This document shows positions 8,044 to 16,630 of a stretch of DNA of 23,381 nt, piece after piece (position 1 is the stretch's first letter; the number at the start of each line of letters is the position of its first letter). Source of the DNA: a virus. Made by a program: the position numbers and the translations under genes. The notes beneath the pieces are model-generated. The model saw only the letters and a list, made by a program, of their open reading frames with translations. It was not told the origin of the DNA and did no database searches. The DNA is taken from IMG/VR virus record IMGVR_UViG_3300021960_000532, positions 1 through 23,381 of that record; one strand, given 5' to 3'.

Positions 8044-8393
8044 TGCGTGACGAGCTATATCATAAGACTTATGACAAGAATAACTACAACTGCGCACATT
8101 TTGCACGTGATGTATATCTAGCTGAAACAGGTAAAGATATTAGTGATACGTTGTCAGGTTTTTTATTACCACCAAGCAAACGTGTAGTAGATATGACTAA
8201 AAGACATAGATTAATTAAACTAGATAGACCTATAAGCCCCTGCCTAGTTATAATGCTAGGTAGTAGGGTTGCACCACACGTAGGTGTATTTATACGCGAT
8301 AAGGTGATACATATACGTGAGCAAGGCGTGCAATATGTTTCATTACATGTAGCTAGTATGGGTTTTAATAAGTTGGGTTATTACAAATGTTGA
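8043..8393 (+). CDS. Tail tip cysteine peptidase, NlpC/P60-like (gpK-like)
   Basis: 116 aa. The motif YNCAHFARDVY places a catalytic-type Cys at residue 17. A His at 79 sits in APHVGVFI and a second His at 90 in VIHIREQGV. This Cys-His-His arrangement and spacing is that of NlpC/P60 papain-like peptidases. The usual RGD segment before the His strand is replaced by SPCLVIM, so it is a divergent member. In lambda-type tails, gpK is the tip peptidase thought to cut peptidoglycan stem peptides during DNA entry. It lies between gpL-like and J-like genes as expected, and overlaps the tip gene by 7 bp. Confidence 0.75.
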   Translation: MRDELYHKTYDKNNYNCAHFARDVYLAETGKDISDTLSGFLLPPSKRVVDMTKRHRLIKLDRPISPCLVIMLGSRVAPHVGVFIRDKVIHIREQGVQYVSLHVASMGFNKLGYYKC

Positions 8394-11300
8394 AGCAAGT
8401 TATATTGGCAGAGAATGCATTAGAGCCAGAGACATGGACAGTACACCACGTAACTAATGTCACAGATTTCTTGATGGAAAGATATGACAGGCTGCCAGAT
8501 AATGCACGTATTTATCACAATGATGTTAGTGTTGATAAAGACGTTACACCAACGAATGAACAGCAAATAGAGACACTAAATAATCTTGATGGTGTAATTA
8601 TAGTTGTCATGTATCCTGCAGTGGGTTTACCCTTTTGGGTTTATGCTGTCGCTGCGGCCGTCGTTTCTGTTGCCGTTTCATTGTTGCTCATGCCAAAGCC
8701 ACCAACACTAACGCAGCGCAACACACAGACTGAAAGCCCTAATAATGGGCTGTCGGATAGGAAAAACAAAGCAAGAATATTAGCACGCATTCCAGATATA
8801 TATGGTAAAGTTAGGTCGACACCAGACTTGCTAAATTTACCATATAAAGAATTTATCGACCATCAGGAGGTTGAGTATGCCTATATGTGTGTTGGACGTG
8901 GCAGCTATGATATACAGGCTGATAGTATAAAAGATGGTGACACAAAGTTTAGTGATATTTCAGGTGCATCTGTTGCAGTGTATCCACCAAATACATCACC
9001 TAATAATGGTAGCCCACAATTAACAATAGGTTCAGCTATAAATGAGCCAGTGCTAAAGTCTGTTAGAAGTAATGCGGCCAATGGACAAACATTGAAAGCA
9101 CCAGACGCGGCGGCATTTAATGGTAATAACAATACTAAGTTTGTATATCCAAATCAAATAACTACAACAGCGTCAGGCATAGACTTTACTGAAGAATTTG
9201 TATCAGGTGCAACATTAACAGTAACTAATGCTAGTTATACAGCAGTAGTCGGGACAGTAGGTAGCCAATTAACACGTAACGTAAAATGCAAAATAGCGTC
9301 TAATGGTTTTGATGGTGAGATAATATATACAACTGGTGATGCAACAAATGATTTTAGTGTTAATGATAGTATAAGACTTGAATTTGCGTTATTTCAGACA
9401 GATGACAGTAGCACATTAAATCTCAATGGTGATTATGTTGTAAAAGCGGTTACAAGCACAACAATAACACTAGACTATCCAGAAGCAATAAATACTGATT
9501 GGGGGCAAATACAAAATGAGTTTGCCGCAAATGAGACAGGTACAAAGAATGTATTTCTAACAAATCTTGGTAGTGTTGTAACTGTTAACCTTGCAGGTGT
9601 TTATACAATATCAAGCGTTACATCAACTACAGTTAGTTTAAGCAATCCTGCTAGTGTTAATAGTGACTGGAATAAATTAGATGACTATGACAACCCTGCA
9701 GATGAAACAGGTTTACTTAGTCCTTATATGTATTCAACTGGAGAAGCTTTTATAGGTTGGTTTAACTTACTTGTTGATGACCTAGATAAGATATACATAA
9801 ACCTAGTTGCATTGAATGGCTTATATAAGGACGATGGTGAGCAACAATATGCTTTTAATATTGCAGTGCAGGTACAAGTCGAACAAACTAGCGCAACAGG
9901 TACGCCAACAGGAACAGTAGAAACATTCACAGGCACAGTTTTAGGTTCCAGTAGTAGTAAGAGTACACGTGCATTGACTATGAAAATTAATCCGACATTT
10001 ACAGGATATTGCAGAGTACGAGTTAAACGTACAACAAATAGCGATACTAACTTTGAAGGAACAGTTGTTGATGAGGTTAAGTGGCGTGATTTATATGCTA
10101 TGTCACCAGTATCGCAAAATGACTTTGGTGATGTTACCACAGTGCAATCCGTAACTTATGCTACTGATGGCGCATTAGCTGTTAAGTCACGTAAGTTAAA
10201 CATGGAAGTGACACGTAAATTACCTAAACTGCAATACGAGCGTTATACATTCCCTATGACATGGACAAGCCACAGCAACGGCTTAGTAAAAGTAGCAGGT
10301 AACAATGTAACAATAAGTAGTGATGGTAGTAGTTATGGTGGCTATGCTGATTTAGATGCTATCAGTAATGGACAGGTCATTACAGTAACACTCACATTGG
10401 ACAATACTAAGACAACAGCAACTACAGTGACTATTGGACTTCACGATGGCACAAGCTTTATATCTAATACAGCTACAGTAACTAACGGCACAGCGACATA
10501 TACCTTAACATCAACAAGCGCAGAAGCAAATCCATTCGTGTTATTGCAGTGTGGTAATAATGACACATATTTTACTGTAACAGATATGCAAGTTAGCGGT
10601 GAAGATTATCCAAGCACGCAGACGATTAGCGCAGATAGTTACTATGGCGGAGTTATAACTTATCAATATGGTGGTGTTAAGGTATCTAATGATGGCGGCA
10701 GTTATGGCGTAAGCGTGCCTATTGAATATGGCAACACAGGCTATAAAACTATTGTAGACTTTGACTTGCTATCAGCATCAACTAGCACGTCTGTTAGCGT
10801 TGTTATACTAGATGCATCAAATCAAGTAATGTCAAATGTAGAAACTGTATCAGCAGGTACTAGGTCATTAACATTAACACATACAGCAAGTACAGCAGGT
10901 AGAGTTGTTATATATAGTACGCAGAGCACTACATTCTTTGTCTTGCGTAACCTAAAAATTAAAGCGCAAGAACTTGGTGTTAGTAAGTATGCGACGACAG
11001 ACGCGGCACAAATATTGACTAATATATGTGTTGACCCTTACATTGGGCGCAGATTATTGACAGAAGTAGACCTAGAAAGCGTTTTAAGCACAGCTGAGAG
11101 CGTTTCAGATTACTTTGGGACAACTAAAGCATCAGAGTTCAATTACACGTTTGACGCTGATAATTTAAGCTTCGAGGAAACTGCACAAACTATAGCAACA
11201 GCAATTTACAGTCAGGCATACAGGCAAGGCAGCAAGTTAAAGTTGAGCTTCGAGAAGGAAACAGACGACAGTGTGTTATTATTTAATCATAGAAACAAAT

Positions 11301-12010
11301 TACCACAGTCAGAAGCACGTTCAGTTAGATTTGGCAATACAAGTGACCACGATGGCATAGAGTTTGTATATGCTAGTCCAGTTGATGATGCTTTAATAAG
11401 TATAAATATCCCAAGTGACCAGTCTGCAACAAATCCAGATAAGATAGAAAGCGTTGGAGTAAGAAACGGCGTGCAAGCATACTTTGCAGCAAACAGAGCT
11501 TGGAATAAAATACAGTATCAAAATACACTGGTTGACTTCGAGGCAACGCAAGAAGCAGACTTATTAGTTACAAATGATAGGATTTTAGTTGCAGACAATA
11601 CACGAACTGGCACACAAGACGGCGAAGTGACAGCTGTTAATGTGTTAGAGCTAACCTTATCACAAGATGTTACTTTTGCAGGTGGCGGTGTTACATATAC
11701 TATATTCTTACAGCATATCGATGGTACAGTAGAAAGCATTGGCATTACAGCAGGTACAGCAGACAATAAAGTTGTTTTGGCTAATGCACCTAGATTGAGC
11801 TTAGTCACAGACCAAAATAAATACGCTAGAACAGGTTATAATATAGTAGCAAGCAATGACGCAAGAGGCACAGCGTTCTTAGTCACAGAGAAGCAAGCAA
11901 ACGATAACTTTACGTCGAGACTAACAGCTGTTAATTATAGTGACAAATACTATACCCAAGATAATGATTATCTTACAGGTGTTGTAGATATTGATGGCGA
12001 TGCAATTTAG
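8387..12010 (+). CDS. Tail tip / host specificity protein, gpI+gpJ (TipJ) type
   Basis: 1207 aa. Residues 1-68 resemble the ubiquitin-like gpI region, followed by a hydrophobic segment (69-102) ending in MPKPP, as in gpI. From about 110 it is J-like: KNKARILARIPDIYGKVRS, then EVEYAYMCVGRG. Two short repeats lie at about 343-385 and 400-443, each with a VTSTT core and a D-W-x-x-x plus NETG or DETG ending. Residues about 619-862 are an insertion of two related beta-sandwich-like domains, each with a DGxSYG motif. The J core resumes at AAQILTNICVDPYIGRR. The protein forms the central tip hub, binds the receptor and triggers DNA ejection. No Shine-Dalgarno is seen; it overlaps gpK. Confidence 0.8.
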   Translation: MLKQVILAENALEPETWTVHHVTNVTDFLMERYDRLPDNARIYHNDVSVDKDVTPTNEQQIETLNNLDGVIIVVMYPAVGLPFWVYAVAAAVVSVAVSLLLMPKPPTLTQRNTQTESPNNGLSDRKNKARILARIPDIYGKVRSTPDLLNLPYKEFIDHQEVEYAYMCVGRGSYDIQADSIKDGDTKFSDISGASVAVYPPNTSPNNGSPQLTIGSAINEPVLKSVRSNAANGQTLKAPDAAAFNGNNNTKFVYPNQITTTASGIDFTEEFVSGATLTVTNASYTAVVGTVGSQLTRNVKCKIASNGFDGEIIYTTGDATNDFSVNDSIRLEFALFQTDDSSTLNLNGDYVVKAVTSTTITLDYPEAINTDWGQIQNEFAANETGTKNVFLTNLGSVVTVNLAGVYTISSVTSTTVSLSNPASVNSDWNKLDDYDNPADETGLLSPYMYSTGEAFIGWFNLLVDDLDKIYINLVALNGLYKDDGEQQYAFNIAVQVQVEQTSATGTPTGTVETFTGTVLGSSSSKSTRALTMKINPTFTGYCRVRVKRTTNSDTNFEGTVVDEVKWRDLYAMSPVSQNDFGDVTTVQSVTYATDGALAVKSRKLNMEVTRKLPKLQYERYTFPMTWTSHSNGLVKVAGNNVTISSDGSSYGGYADLDAISNGQVITVTLTLDNTKTTATTVTIGLHDGTSFISNTATVTNGTATYTLTSTSAEANPFVLLQCGNNDTYFTVTDMQVSGEDYPSTQTISADSYYGGVITYQYGGVKVSNDGGSYGVSVPIEYGNTGYKTIVDFDLLSASTSTSVSVVILDASNQVMSNVETVSAGTRSLTLTHTASTAGRVVIYSTQSTTFFVLRNLKIKAQELGVSKYATTDAAQILTNICVDPYIGRRLLTEVDLESVLSTAESVSDYFGTTKASEFNYTFDADNLSFEETAQTIATAIYSQAYRQGSKLKLSFEKETDDSVLLFNHRNKLPQSEARSVRFGNTSDHDGIEFVYASPVDDALISINIPSDQSATNPDKIESVGVRNGVQAYFAANRAWNKIQYQNTLVDFEATQEADLLVTNDRILVADNTRTGTQDGEVTAVNVLELTLSQDVTFAGGGVTYTIFLQHIDGTVESIGITAGTADNKVVLANAPRLSLVTDQNKYARTGYNIVASNDARGTAFLVTEKQANDNFTSRLTAVNYSDKYYTQDNDYLTGVVDIDGDAI

Positions 12011-12020
12011 GAGCAAGTAA

Positions 12021-15000
12021 ATGGCAGAATTACCACTAGACCAAGCCGTTCCAAGGTTTAAGGCGAACGAGGATAGATTAGACACGTTTGTCAACTCAGC
12101 TACAGGTTATACAACATCTGGTGGTGTTTCAGTACAATCAATACAAGAATTTCTAGCAAGCATTGGTAGCAACGGCATAGATTTTGTCGATAATGCTAAA
12201 GCTAGATTTGGCACAGGTAATGACCTAGAAATATATCACAGTGGTTCAGGTAGTTTTATCAGAGATACAGGCACAGGCGATTTAACTATTGATGGCAGTG
12301 CAATAATTATACAGACTGCTAGTGCAGAGCGTGTAAGCGTAACCGCATCAGGCATAGACGTTACTGGCACAGTTGAGTTTGATGGACTATCAGGAACAGG
12401 TGCAGTTACAATTACTGACATAGCCGACGAAGATAACATGGCTTCAAATAGTGCTACAAAACTAGCTACACAACAATCAATTAAAGCATATGTAGATACA
12501 CAAGTTGCAACAATACCAACAGGAGATATTACTTCTGTAGTCGCAGGTACAGGTTTAACAGGTGGTGGCACTACTGGTGACGTAACATTAAACATAGGTG
12601 CAGGTACAGGCATAACAGTAAATGCAGATGATATTGCTATTGATGCTACTGTTGCAACACTTACAGGCACACAAACATTTACTAATAAAACACTTACAAG
12701 TGCAGTTTTAAATACATCTGTTTCTGGTACTGCGGTGCTTGATGAAGATGACATGACATCAAATAGTGCAACTAAGTTAGCCACACAACAATCTATAAAA
12801 GCTTATGTAGATGCTAACGTAGGTGGCGGTGGCTTGCCTACAACTGGTGGCACAATGACAGGCGATATACTTTTCAATGATGGTATTAAAGCTAAGTATG
12901 GTACTAGCTCAGATTTACAAATATTCCACGATGGTAGTGACTCTTATATTACAGAGAGTGGCACAGGAATATTATTTCTACGCACAAATCAATTACAAAT
13001 ACAAAGTGATGACGGATTAGAAACTTACGCAACATTTACTGATAATGGTGCTGTTAATTTATATCATAATAATTCGGCAAAACTAGCTACAACATCTTCT
13101 GGTATAGGTGTAACAGGTGATATAGATATTTCTACGTCAGGCGCAAGTAATACATCTAAGGGACTTGCTATTGCTACTAGCGGTACTAATTTCGAAAGTG
13201 ATGGCGGTATAATAAGTATTGACCACGCGGCAAGTGGCGCTGTTACAGGTGGCTATTTTAGTAAGTATAGTGCGGGTGGTACATTACGTCATTCAGTTAA
13301 AGGTGATGGTACTGGTTACTTTGCGGAACGCTTGGGCATAGGTCACACGTCACCAGTTGCTAAAATGGCAATACTAGGTTCATCTAACTCAACTATAACT
13401 GAAGCTAATTCAAACTTATGTGTTGAAGGTAGTGGCGGTAATGGTTTGTTATTTGGTACATTAAGTACTACTGGATTTAAAAGCTATATACAATCAGGCT
13501 TTGTATCAAACTTATCTTTAGCTACTTATGATTTATTATTAAATCCTGAGGGCGGTAACGTAGGTATAGGTACTACAAGTCCTAACCATGAGCTACATAT
13601 TGAAAGCACATCACCGACTATACGTTTAGTTGATACTGATGGAAATAATACACTAGATATTGGACAAAGCGCTTCGTCTTGTTATATAGACTTTGACAAC
13701 AATGTAAGATTTAGAAACTTAGCTAATGCTGAAAGACTTAGAATTGATTCAGGTGGTATAGATGTAACAGGTGCTACTAACACTACAGGTACTAGTAACA
13801 CTAGACAATGGTCGGTTGGTACAGCAGGTGCTAAAATGGGTATATATGCCCTTGATAACAGCACTATGTATATGCGCGTTGAAAGTGGTACTTCAAGTAA
13901 TCTACAGTTCGGTACATACGATAACATTCCAATCTACACTATCACTAATAATACTGTTAGAACAACTCTATTAGGTAATGGTAATTTTGGCGTTGGAGTT
14001 ACGGCTCCTGCTTATAAGATTGATGTACGTGGTGATGCTAACACCGATGTTGCCATACAAGTCAAAGCAACAGGTACAGGTGATGTAGATGCAGATTTAC
14101 GATTAGATGCCGCTGATACAGGTGAGTCTGTATTAAGAATGATGCGCAATGGTGTAACTAGAGCTAGGGTAGAATTTACAAGCAATGAACTTAATATAAC
14201 AACTGATGAGTCTGGTAGTCATATTGATATGCAACCCGATGGCACAAGAGTTATGCGTTTTGAAAGTGATAACATTGAAGCAGTTAAGGTCATAACTTGT
14301 GAGCGCAGTGGCGTATCTGAATCAACAATGATAAGTTTTGAAAATGATAACGGCCAAGTTGGTAAAATTACTAGCAGTGGACTTGGCACAGTGTATGGAA
14401 CCACATCAGACTACAGACTTAAAACTGATGCACAGCCTATGTTAAATAGTATTGACCGAATAAAAACACTCAACCCAATTAACTTTGAGTGGATTTCAGA
14501 TGGCAGTAGAGTAGATGGATTTTTAGCACATGAATTGCAATCTATTGTGCCAGAGGCTGTCATAGGCACGCACGATGGTATGCGTGACCAACAGTATGTT
14601 GAGAGCGAAGCAACAGGTGACATATACACACCTGCTGTTGAAGCAACGTATGAGACAATACAAGTTGAACTTACACCTGCTGTTGAGGCCGTTTATGAAA
14701 CAGTAACAGTAGAGATTAGCCCTGCCGTAGAAGCTACATATGACGAAGATGGCAATGAACTTACCCCTGCCATTGAAGCAGTAACAGAAGAACAAGAGCA
14801 ACTTGTTACACCTGCCGTTGACGCTACATATGAGGAACAACAACAAGAGCTAACATCTGCTATTGATGAGGTTATACATAGCTCAGATGTTGAGAAGCCA
14901 GACGAACTTGAAGAAGGTCAAACATGGCGTGAAACTACAGAAAGAATAATGGCAACACGGCAAGTGCCAGACTATCAGAATATAGACCAAAGTAAGCTTG

Positions 15001-15083
15001 TGCCGCTACTTACATCAGCACTACAAGATGCTATTGCTAAGATTGAAGCATTAGAAACACGCCTAGAAGCGCTAGAGGCATAA
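12021..15083 (+). CDS. Tail fibre with C-terminal S74 self-cleaving chaperone
   Basis: 1020 aa. An N-terminal attachment region (LPLDQAVPRFKANEDRLDTF) is followed by beta-strand modules seen twice: ARFGTGNDLEIYHSGS near residue 57 and AKYGTSSDLQIFHDGS near 291. A 25-residue segment occurs twice (SNSATKLATQQSIKAYVD). The C terminus is an S74 domain: TTSDYRLK with Ser796 and Lys801 spaced as in endosialidase-type chaperones, then FLAHELQSIVPEAV and the final IDQSKLVPLLTSALQDAI coil. Cleavage before or after Ser796 would free about 225 aa after trimer folding. Residues 869-958 are six 15-residue repeats inserted in this domain. A good AGGAG lies upstream. Confidence 0.88.
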   Translation: MAELPLDQAVPRFKANEDRLDTFVNSATGYTTSGGVSVQSIQEFLASIGSNGIDFVDNAKARFGTGNDLEIYHSGSGSFIRDTGTGDLTIDGSAIIIQTASAERVSVTASGIDVTGTVEFDGLSGTGAVTITDIADEDNMASNSATKLATQQSIKAYVDTQVATIPTGDITSVVAGTGLTGGGTTGDVTLNIGAGTGITVNADDIAIDATVATLTGTQTFTNKTLTSAVLNTSVSGTAVLDEDDMTSNSATKLATQQSIKAYVDANVGGGGLPTTGGTMTGDILFNDGIKAKYGTSSDLQIFHDGSDSYITESGTGILFLRTNQLQIQSDDGLETYATFTDNGAVNLYHNNSAKLATTSSGIGVTGDIDISTSGASNTSKGLAIATSGTNFESDGGIISIDHAASGAVTGGYFSKYSAGGTLRHSVKGDGTGYFAERLGIGHTSPVAKMAILGSSNSTITEANSNLCVEGSGGNGLLFGTLSTTGFKSYIQSGFVSNLSLATYDLLLNPEGGNVGIGTTSPNHELHIESTSPTIRLVDTDGNNTLDIGQSASSCYIDFDNNVRFRNLANAERLRIDSGGIDVTGATNTTGTSNTRQWSVGTAGAKMGIYALDNSTMYMRVESGTSSNLQFGTYDNIPIYTITNNTVRTTLLGNGNFGVGVTAPAYKIDVRGDANTDVAIQVKATGTGDVDADLRLDAADTGESVLRMMRNGVTRARVEFTSNELNITTDESGSHIDMQPDGTRVMRFESDNIEAVKVITCERSGVSESTMISFENDNGQVGKITSSGLGTVYGTTSDYRLKTDAQPMLNSIDRIKTLNPINFEWISDGSRVDGFLAHELQSIVPEAVIGTHDGMRDQQYVESEATGDIYTPAVEATYETIQVELTPAVEAVYETVTVEISPAVEATYDEDGNELTPAIEAVTEEQEQLVTPAVDATYEEQQQELTSAIDEVIHSSDVEKPDELEEGQTWRETTERIMATRQVPDYQNIDQSKLVPLLTSALQDAIAKIEALETRLEALEA
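14625..14894 (+). repeat. Six tandem 45-bp (15-residue) repeats in the S74 region
   Basis: In frame, the units begin YTPAVEATYE, LTPAVEAVYE, ISPAVEATYD, LTPAIEAVTE, VTPAVDATYE and LTSAIDEVIH, each exactly 15 codons. The consensus is about LTPAVEATYE followed by five acidic or polar residues. The DNA has diverged at third positions, so the array is old or selected at protein level. The sixth unit is degenerate. The array lies between the conserved N-terminal half and the C-terminal helix of the chaperone. Confidence 0.9.
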
Positions 15084-15500
15084 ATGAATAACTTACTTAG
15101 TATAACAAAAGACTGGATAATTGGAGATGACCATAAGTTAGTTAATGGTTGGCAAATTATAAAACCGAATGGCGATGGAAATTATGTTGGTGATAAATTT
15201 GACTATGCAGTTACAGCAGTATATTTATTGAATAAGAACAGTATAAAAAATATGTTACTTTCGTTATTGACCAGACGCTGTAGTATTTATTCTGTAAAAC
15301 TTGGTGGAGCCAAGACATTAGTAGTGAAGCATCAGGGACGCTTTATAGATTTAAATAAACAAACGTGGGTTAATCGTTGCAATCTTGAATGCAGTGAACC
15401 TATGTATCAATTTAGATTTAGGCTGGCTTTGCCATATATTGGTTATAAGCTGTTGCTAGGTCGATATGAGCGATGGCTATTATGGAACAAAATCTCGTAA
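15084..15500 (+). CDS. Unknown 138-aa basic protein after the tail fibre
   Basis: I do not recognise this protein. It starts immediately after the fibre stop (TAA then ATG) and ends 28 bp inside the next gene. The N-terminal part reads SITKDWIIGDDHKLVNGW. A short hydrophobic stretch near residues 43-62 is too mixed with Lys to be a clear membrane segment. The C-terminal 40 residues are rich in Arg and aromatics (FRFRLALPYIGYKLLLGRYE). Position between fibre and lysis genes would suit a fibre accessory protein or a lysis protein, but nothing in the sequence decides it. Confidence 0.6.
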   Translation: MNNLLSITKDWIIGDDHKLVNGWQIIKPNGDGNYVGDKFDYAVTAVYLLNKNSIKNMLLSLLTRRCSIYSVKLGGAKTLVVKHQGRFIDLNKQTWVNRCNLECSEPMYQFRFRLALPYIGYKLLLGRYERWLLWNKIS

Positions 15501-15733
15501 ATGTATTATTAACTGGTGCAAGTATTATGTTCGGTGCAATGCTTAGGACAATATGGACAGGTGTTAAAGATTTAGAGCAATCCGACAAAGAAATTAATGA
15601 TAAACTTACTAAAATAGAGGTTACTGTTGCAGGTAATTACATAAGACGTGCAGAGTTTAATGATATGGTTCAAAGGTTATTTACTAAACTAGATGCAATA
15701 GACCAGAAACTAGACGCAAAGGTTGATAAGTGA
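15473..15733 (+). CDS. Small membrane-anchored coiled-coil protein in lysis group
   Basis: 86 aa. Residues about 8-30 (VNVLLTGASIMFGAMLRTIW) form one likely membrane segment. Heptad-rich helix follows (KDLEQSDKEINDKLTKIEV), then NYIRRAEFNDMVQRLF and a C-terminal DAIDQKLDAKVDK. The order TM, coiled coil, NYxxRxEF, KLDxKxDK recurs in short phage proteins next to holins, though I know of no proven function. It could be a holin partner or inner-membrane spanin-like component. A second in-frame ATG at 15482 is an alternative start. The stop overlaps the GTG of the holin gene. Confidence 0.65.
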   Translation: MAIMEQNLVNVLLTGASIMFGAMLRTIWTGVKDLEQSDKEINDKLTKIEVTVAGNYIRRAEFNDMVQRLFTKLDAIDQKLDAKVDK

Positions 15734-16146
15734 GCTTAGGTATTACAGAACTTATTGCAGGTATATTTAAGCCAGCTACGGAACTAATAGACAACTTGCA
15801 CACAAGCAAAGAAGAAAAGCTTGAACAGAAGCGTCTGTTATTGGAAGTACAAGGTCGCGCTATGGATAGGGTACATGAGTATAACACAGAGTTGCTCATG
15901 GGTCAGGCTAAAATAGTAAACAGCGAAGCAAGCTCAGAGCATTGGTTAACAGCTAACTGGAGGCCATTAGTTATGCTTATTTTTACAGGTTTAGTTGTAG
16001 CACGTTTTCTAGGATTTGAGGCTGAAGGCATGACTGAAAAAGAATATCAAAGCTTGTGGAATTTAATCACGCTAGGTGTAGGTGGATATATTGGTGGTAG
16101 GTCAGTAGAGAAAGCCATAAAAACATACAAAGGCACAGGCGAGTAA
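15730..16146 (+). CDS. Holin, 3TM family type
   Basis: 138 aa from a GTG start that overlaps the upstream TGA (GTGA). The region IVNSEASSEHWLTANWRPLVML followed by two hydrophobic helices (about 78-95 and 108-126) is typical of the 3TM holin family; the first helix (residues 1-22) is amphipathic, followed by a charged coiled helix (23-60). Holins make the inner-membrane holes that release endolysin. The next gene is the endolysin, with stop and start overlapping (TAATG). The assignment is by pattern and context. Confidence 0.78.
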   Translation: MSLGITELIAGIFKPATELIDNLHTSKEEKLEQKRLLLEVQGRAMDRVHEYNTELLMGQAKIVNSEASSEHWLTANWRPLVMLIFTGLVVARFLGFEAEGMTEKEYQSLWNLITLGVGGYIGGRSVEKAIKTYKGTGE

Positions 16147-16559
16147 TGCCATTTAGATTTAGTAAAAGCAGTAGCAATCGTTTGCTAGGTGTTGACCCAG
16201 ATATATTTAGAGTAGCTCGGCTTGCTATACAAATAACAAAAATAGACTTTGGCATACCTTTACATGGTGGTTTGCGCACACAAGCTGAACAATATGAGCT
16301 ATTTACAGCAGGACTATCTAAATGTGATGGGTATGAAAAGATAAGCGCACACCAGACAGGCGAAGCATTAGATGTATATGCCTATGTTGATGGTAAAGCG
16401 TCTTGGAAAGAAGAACATTTAGCAATGGTTGCAACGGCAATGCTACAATCAGCAAGCCAATTAAGTATTGGATTAGAGTGGGGTGGATTATGGAAATCAT
16501 TTATTGATATGCCACACTTCCAGTTACAAAAAAAGAGACCACAATTAAGCGGTCTCTAA
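16146..16559 (+). CDS. Endolysin, L-alanyl-D-glutamate peptidase type (M15/VanY)
   Basis: 137 aa. Zinc ligands of the M15 family are visible: SAHQTGEALDVYAY gives His69 and Asp76 (HxxxxxxD), and DMPHFQL gives His124. The substrate-binding GGLRTQAEQ segment (41-49) and the EWGGLWKSF block (111-119) also match T5-type endolysins. The enzyme cuts the peptide side chain of peptidoglycan at the end of infection. No signal peptide or SAR helix is seen, so release should depend on the holin just upstream. The last codons form one arm of a hairpin that looks like a terminator for the opposite strand. Confidence 0.9.
   Translation: MPFRFSKSSSNRLLGVDPDIFRVARLAIQITKIDFGIPLHGGLRTQAEQYELFTAGLSKCDGYEKISAHQTGEALDVYAYVDGKASWKEEHLAMVATAMLQSASQLSIGLEWGGLWKSFIDMPHFQLQKKRPQLSGL
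16534..16557 (-). terminator. Minus-strand intrinsic terminator inside the endolysin 3' end
   Basis: AGAGACC (16534-16540) and GGTCTCT (16551-16557) form a perfect 7-bp stem with a 10-base loop. On the minus strand the stem is followed by an unbroken T run (complement of the A run just before 16534), the classic intrinsic form. On the + strand there is no T run after it. The nearest minus-strand transcripts are those of the operon ending at 17769, about 1.2 kb upstream in that direction. Confidence 0.6.
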
Positions 16560-16565
16560 GTTAAC

Positions 16566-16600
16566 ACAAGGAAATAGGGGATAATGAAACCTTGTTTTTT
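16566..16600 (+). terminator. Late operon terminator or attenuator
   Basis: ACAAGG (16566-16571) pairs with CCTTGT (16590-16595), and TTTTT follows at 16596-16600. The position right after the endolysin stop is right for the end of the late transcript. The stem is only 6 bp and the loop 18 bases, so strength is uncertain. The loop carries a ribosome-site-like AGGGGATA and an ATG. Confidence 0.45.
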
Positions 16601-16604
16601 ATAG
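16584..16604 (+). CDS. Possible six-codon leader ORF (MKPCFL)
   Basis: The ORF ATG AAA CCT TGT TTT TTA TAG follows AGGGGATA, a ribosome site of the same form as those used by the early genes of this phage. It covers the 3' arm and T run of the hairpin at 16566-16600. A ribosome here would prevent hairpin formation and let RNA polymerase read into the phosphoesterase gene. The ORF is so short that chance is a real possibility. Confidence 0.25.
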   Translation: MKPCFL

Positions 16605-16630
16605 TTAGCACAGAAAGTTGAGAAACACAA

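Noticed and set aside
12236-12784. 182-codon minus-strand frame within the fibre gene
   Set aside because: Its composition (Val, Pro, Ser, Ala) is the complement of the Thr/Gly/Asp repeats in the fibre. The fibre frame is clearly the coding one.
12021-15083. Diversity-generating retroelement target in the fibre gene
   Set aside because: No reverse transcriptase or template repeat is visible. The repeats within the gene differ mostly at third codon positions, not at A-to-N sites.
16560-16630. Attachment site or tRNA gene between late and middle genes
   Set aside because: No cloverleaf or tRNA 3' end is visible and there is no integrase nearby.
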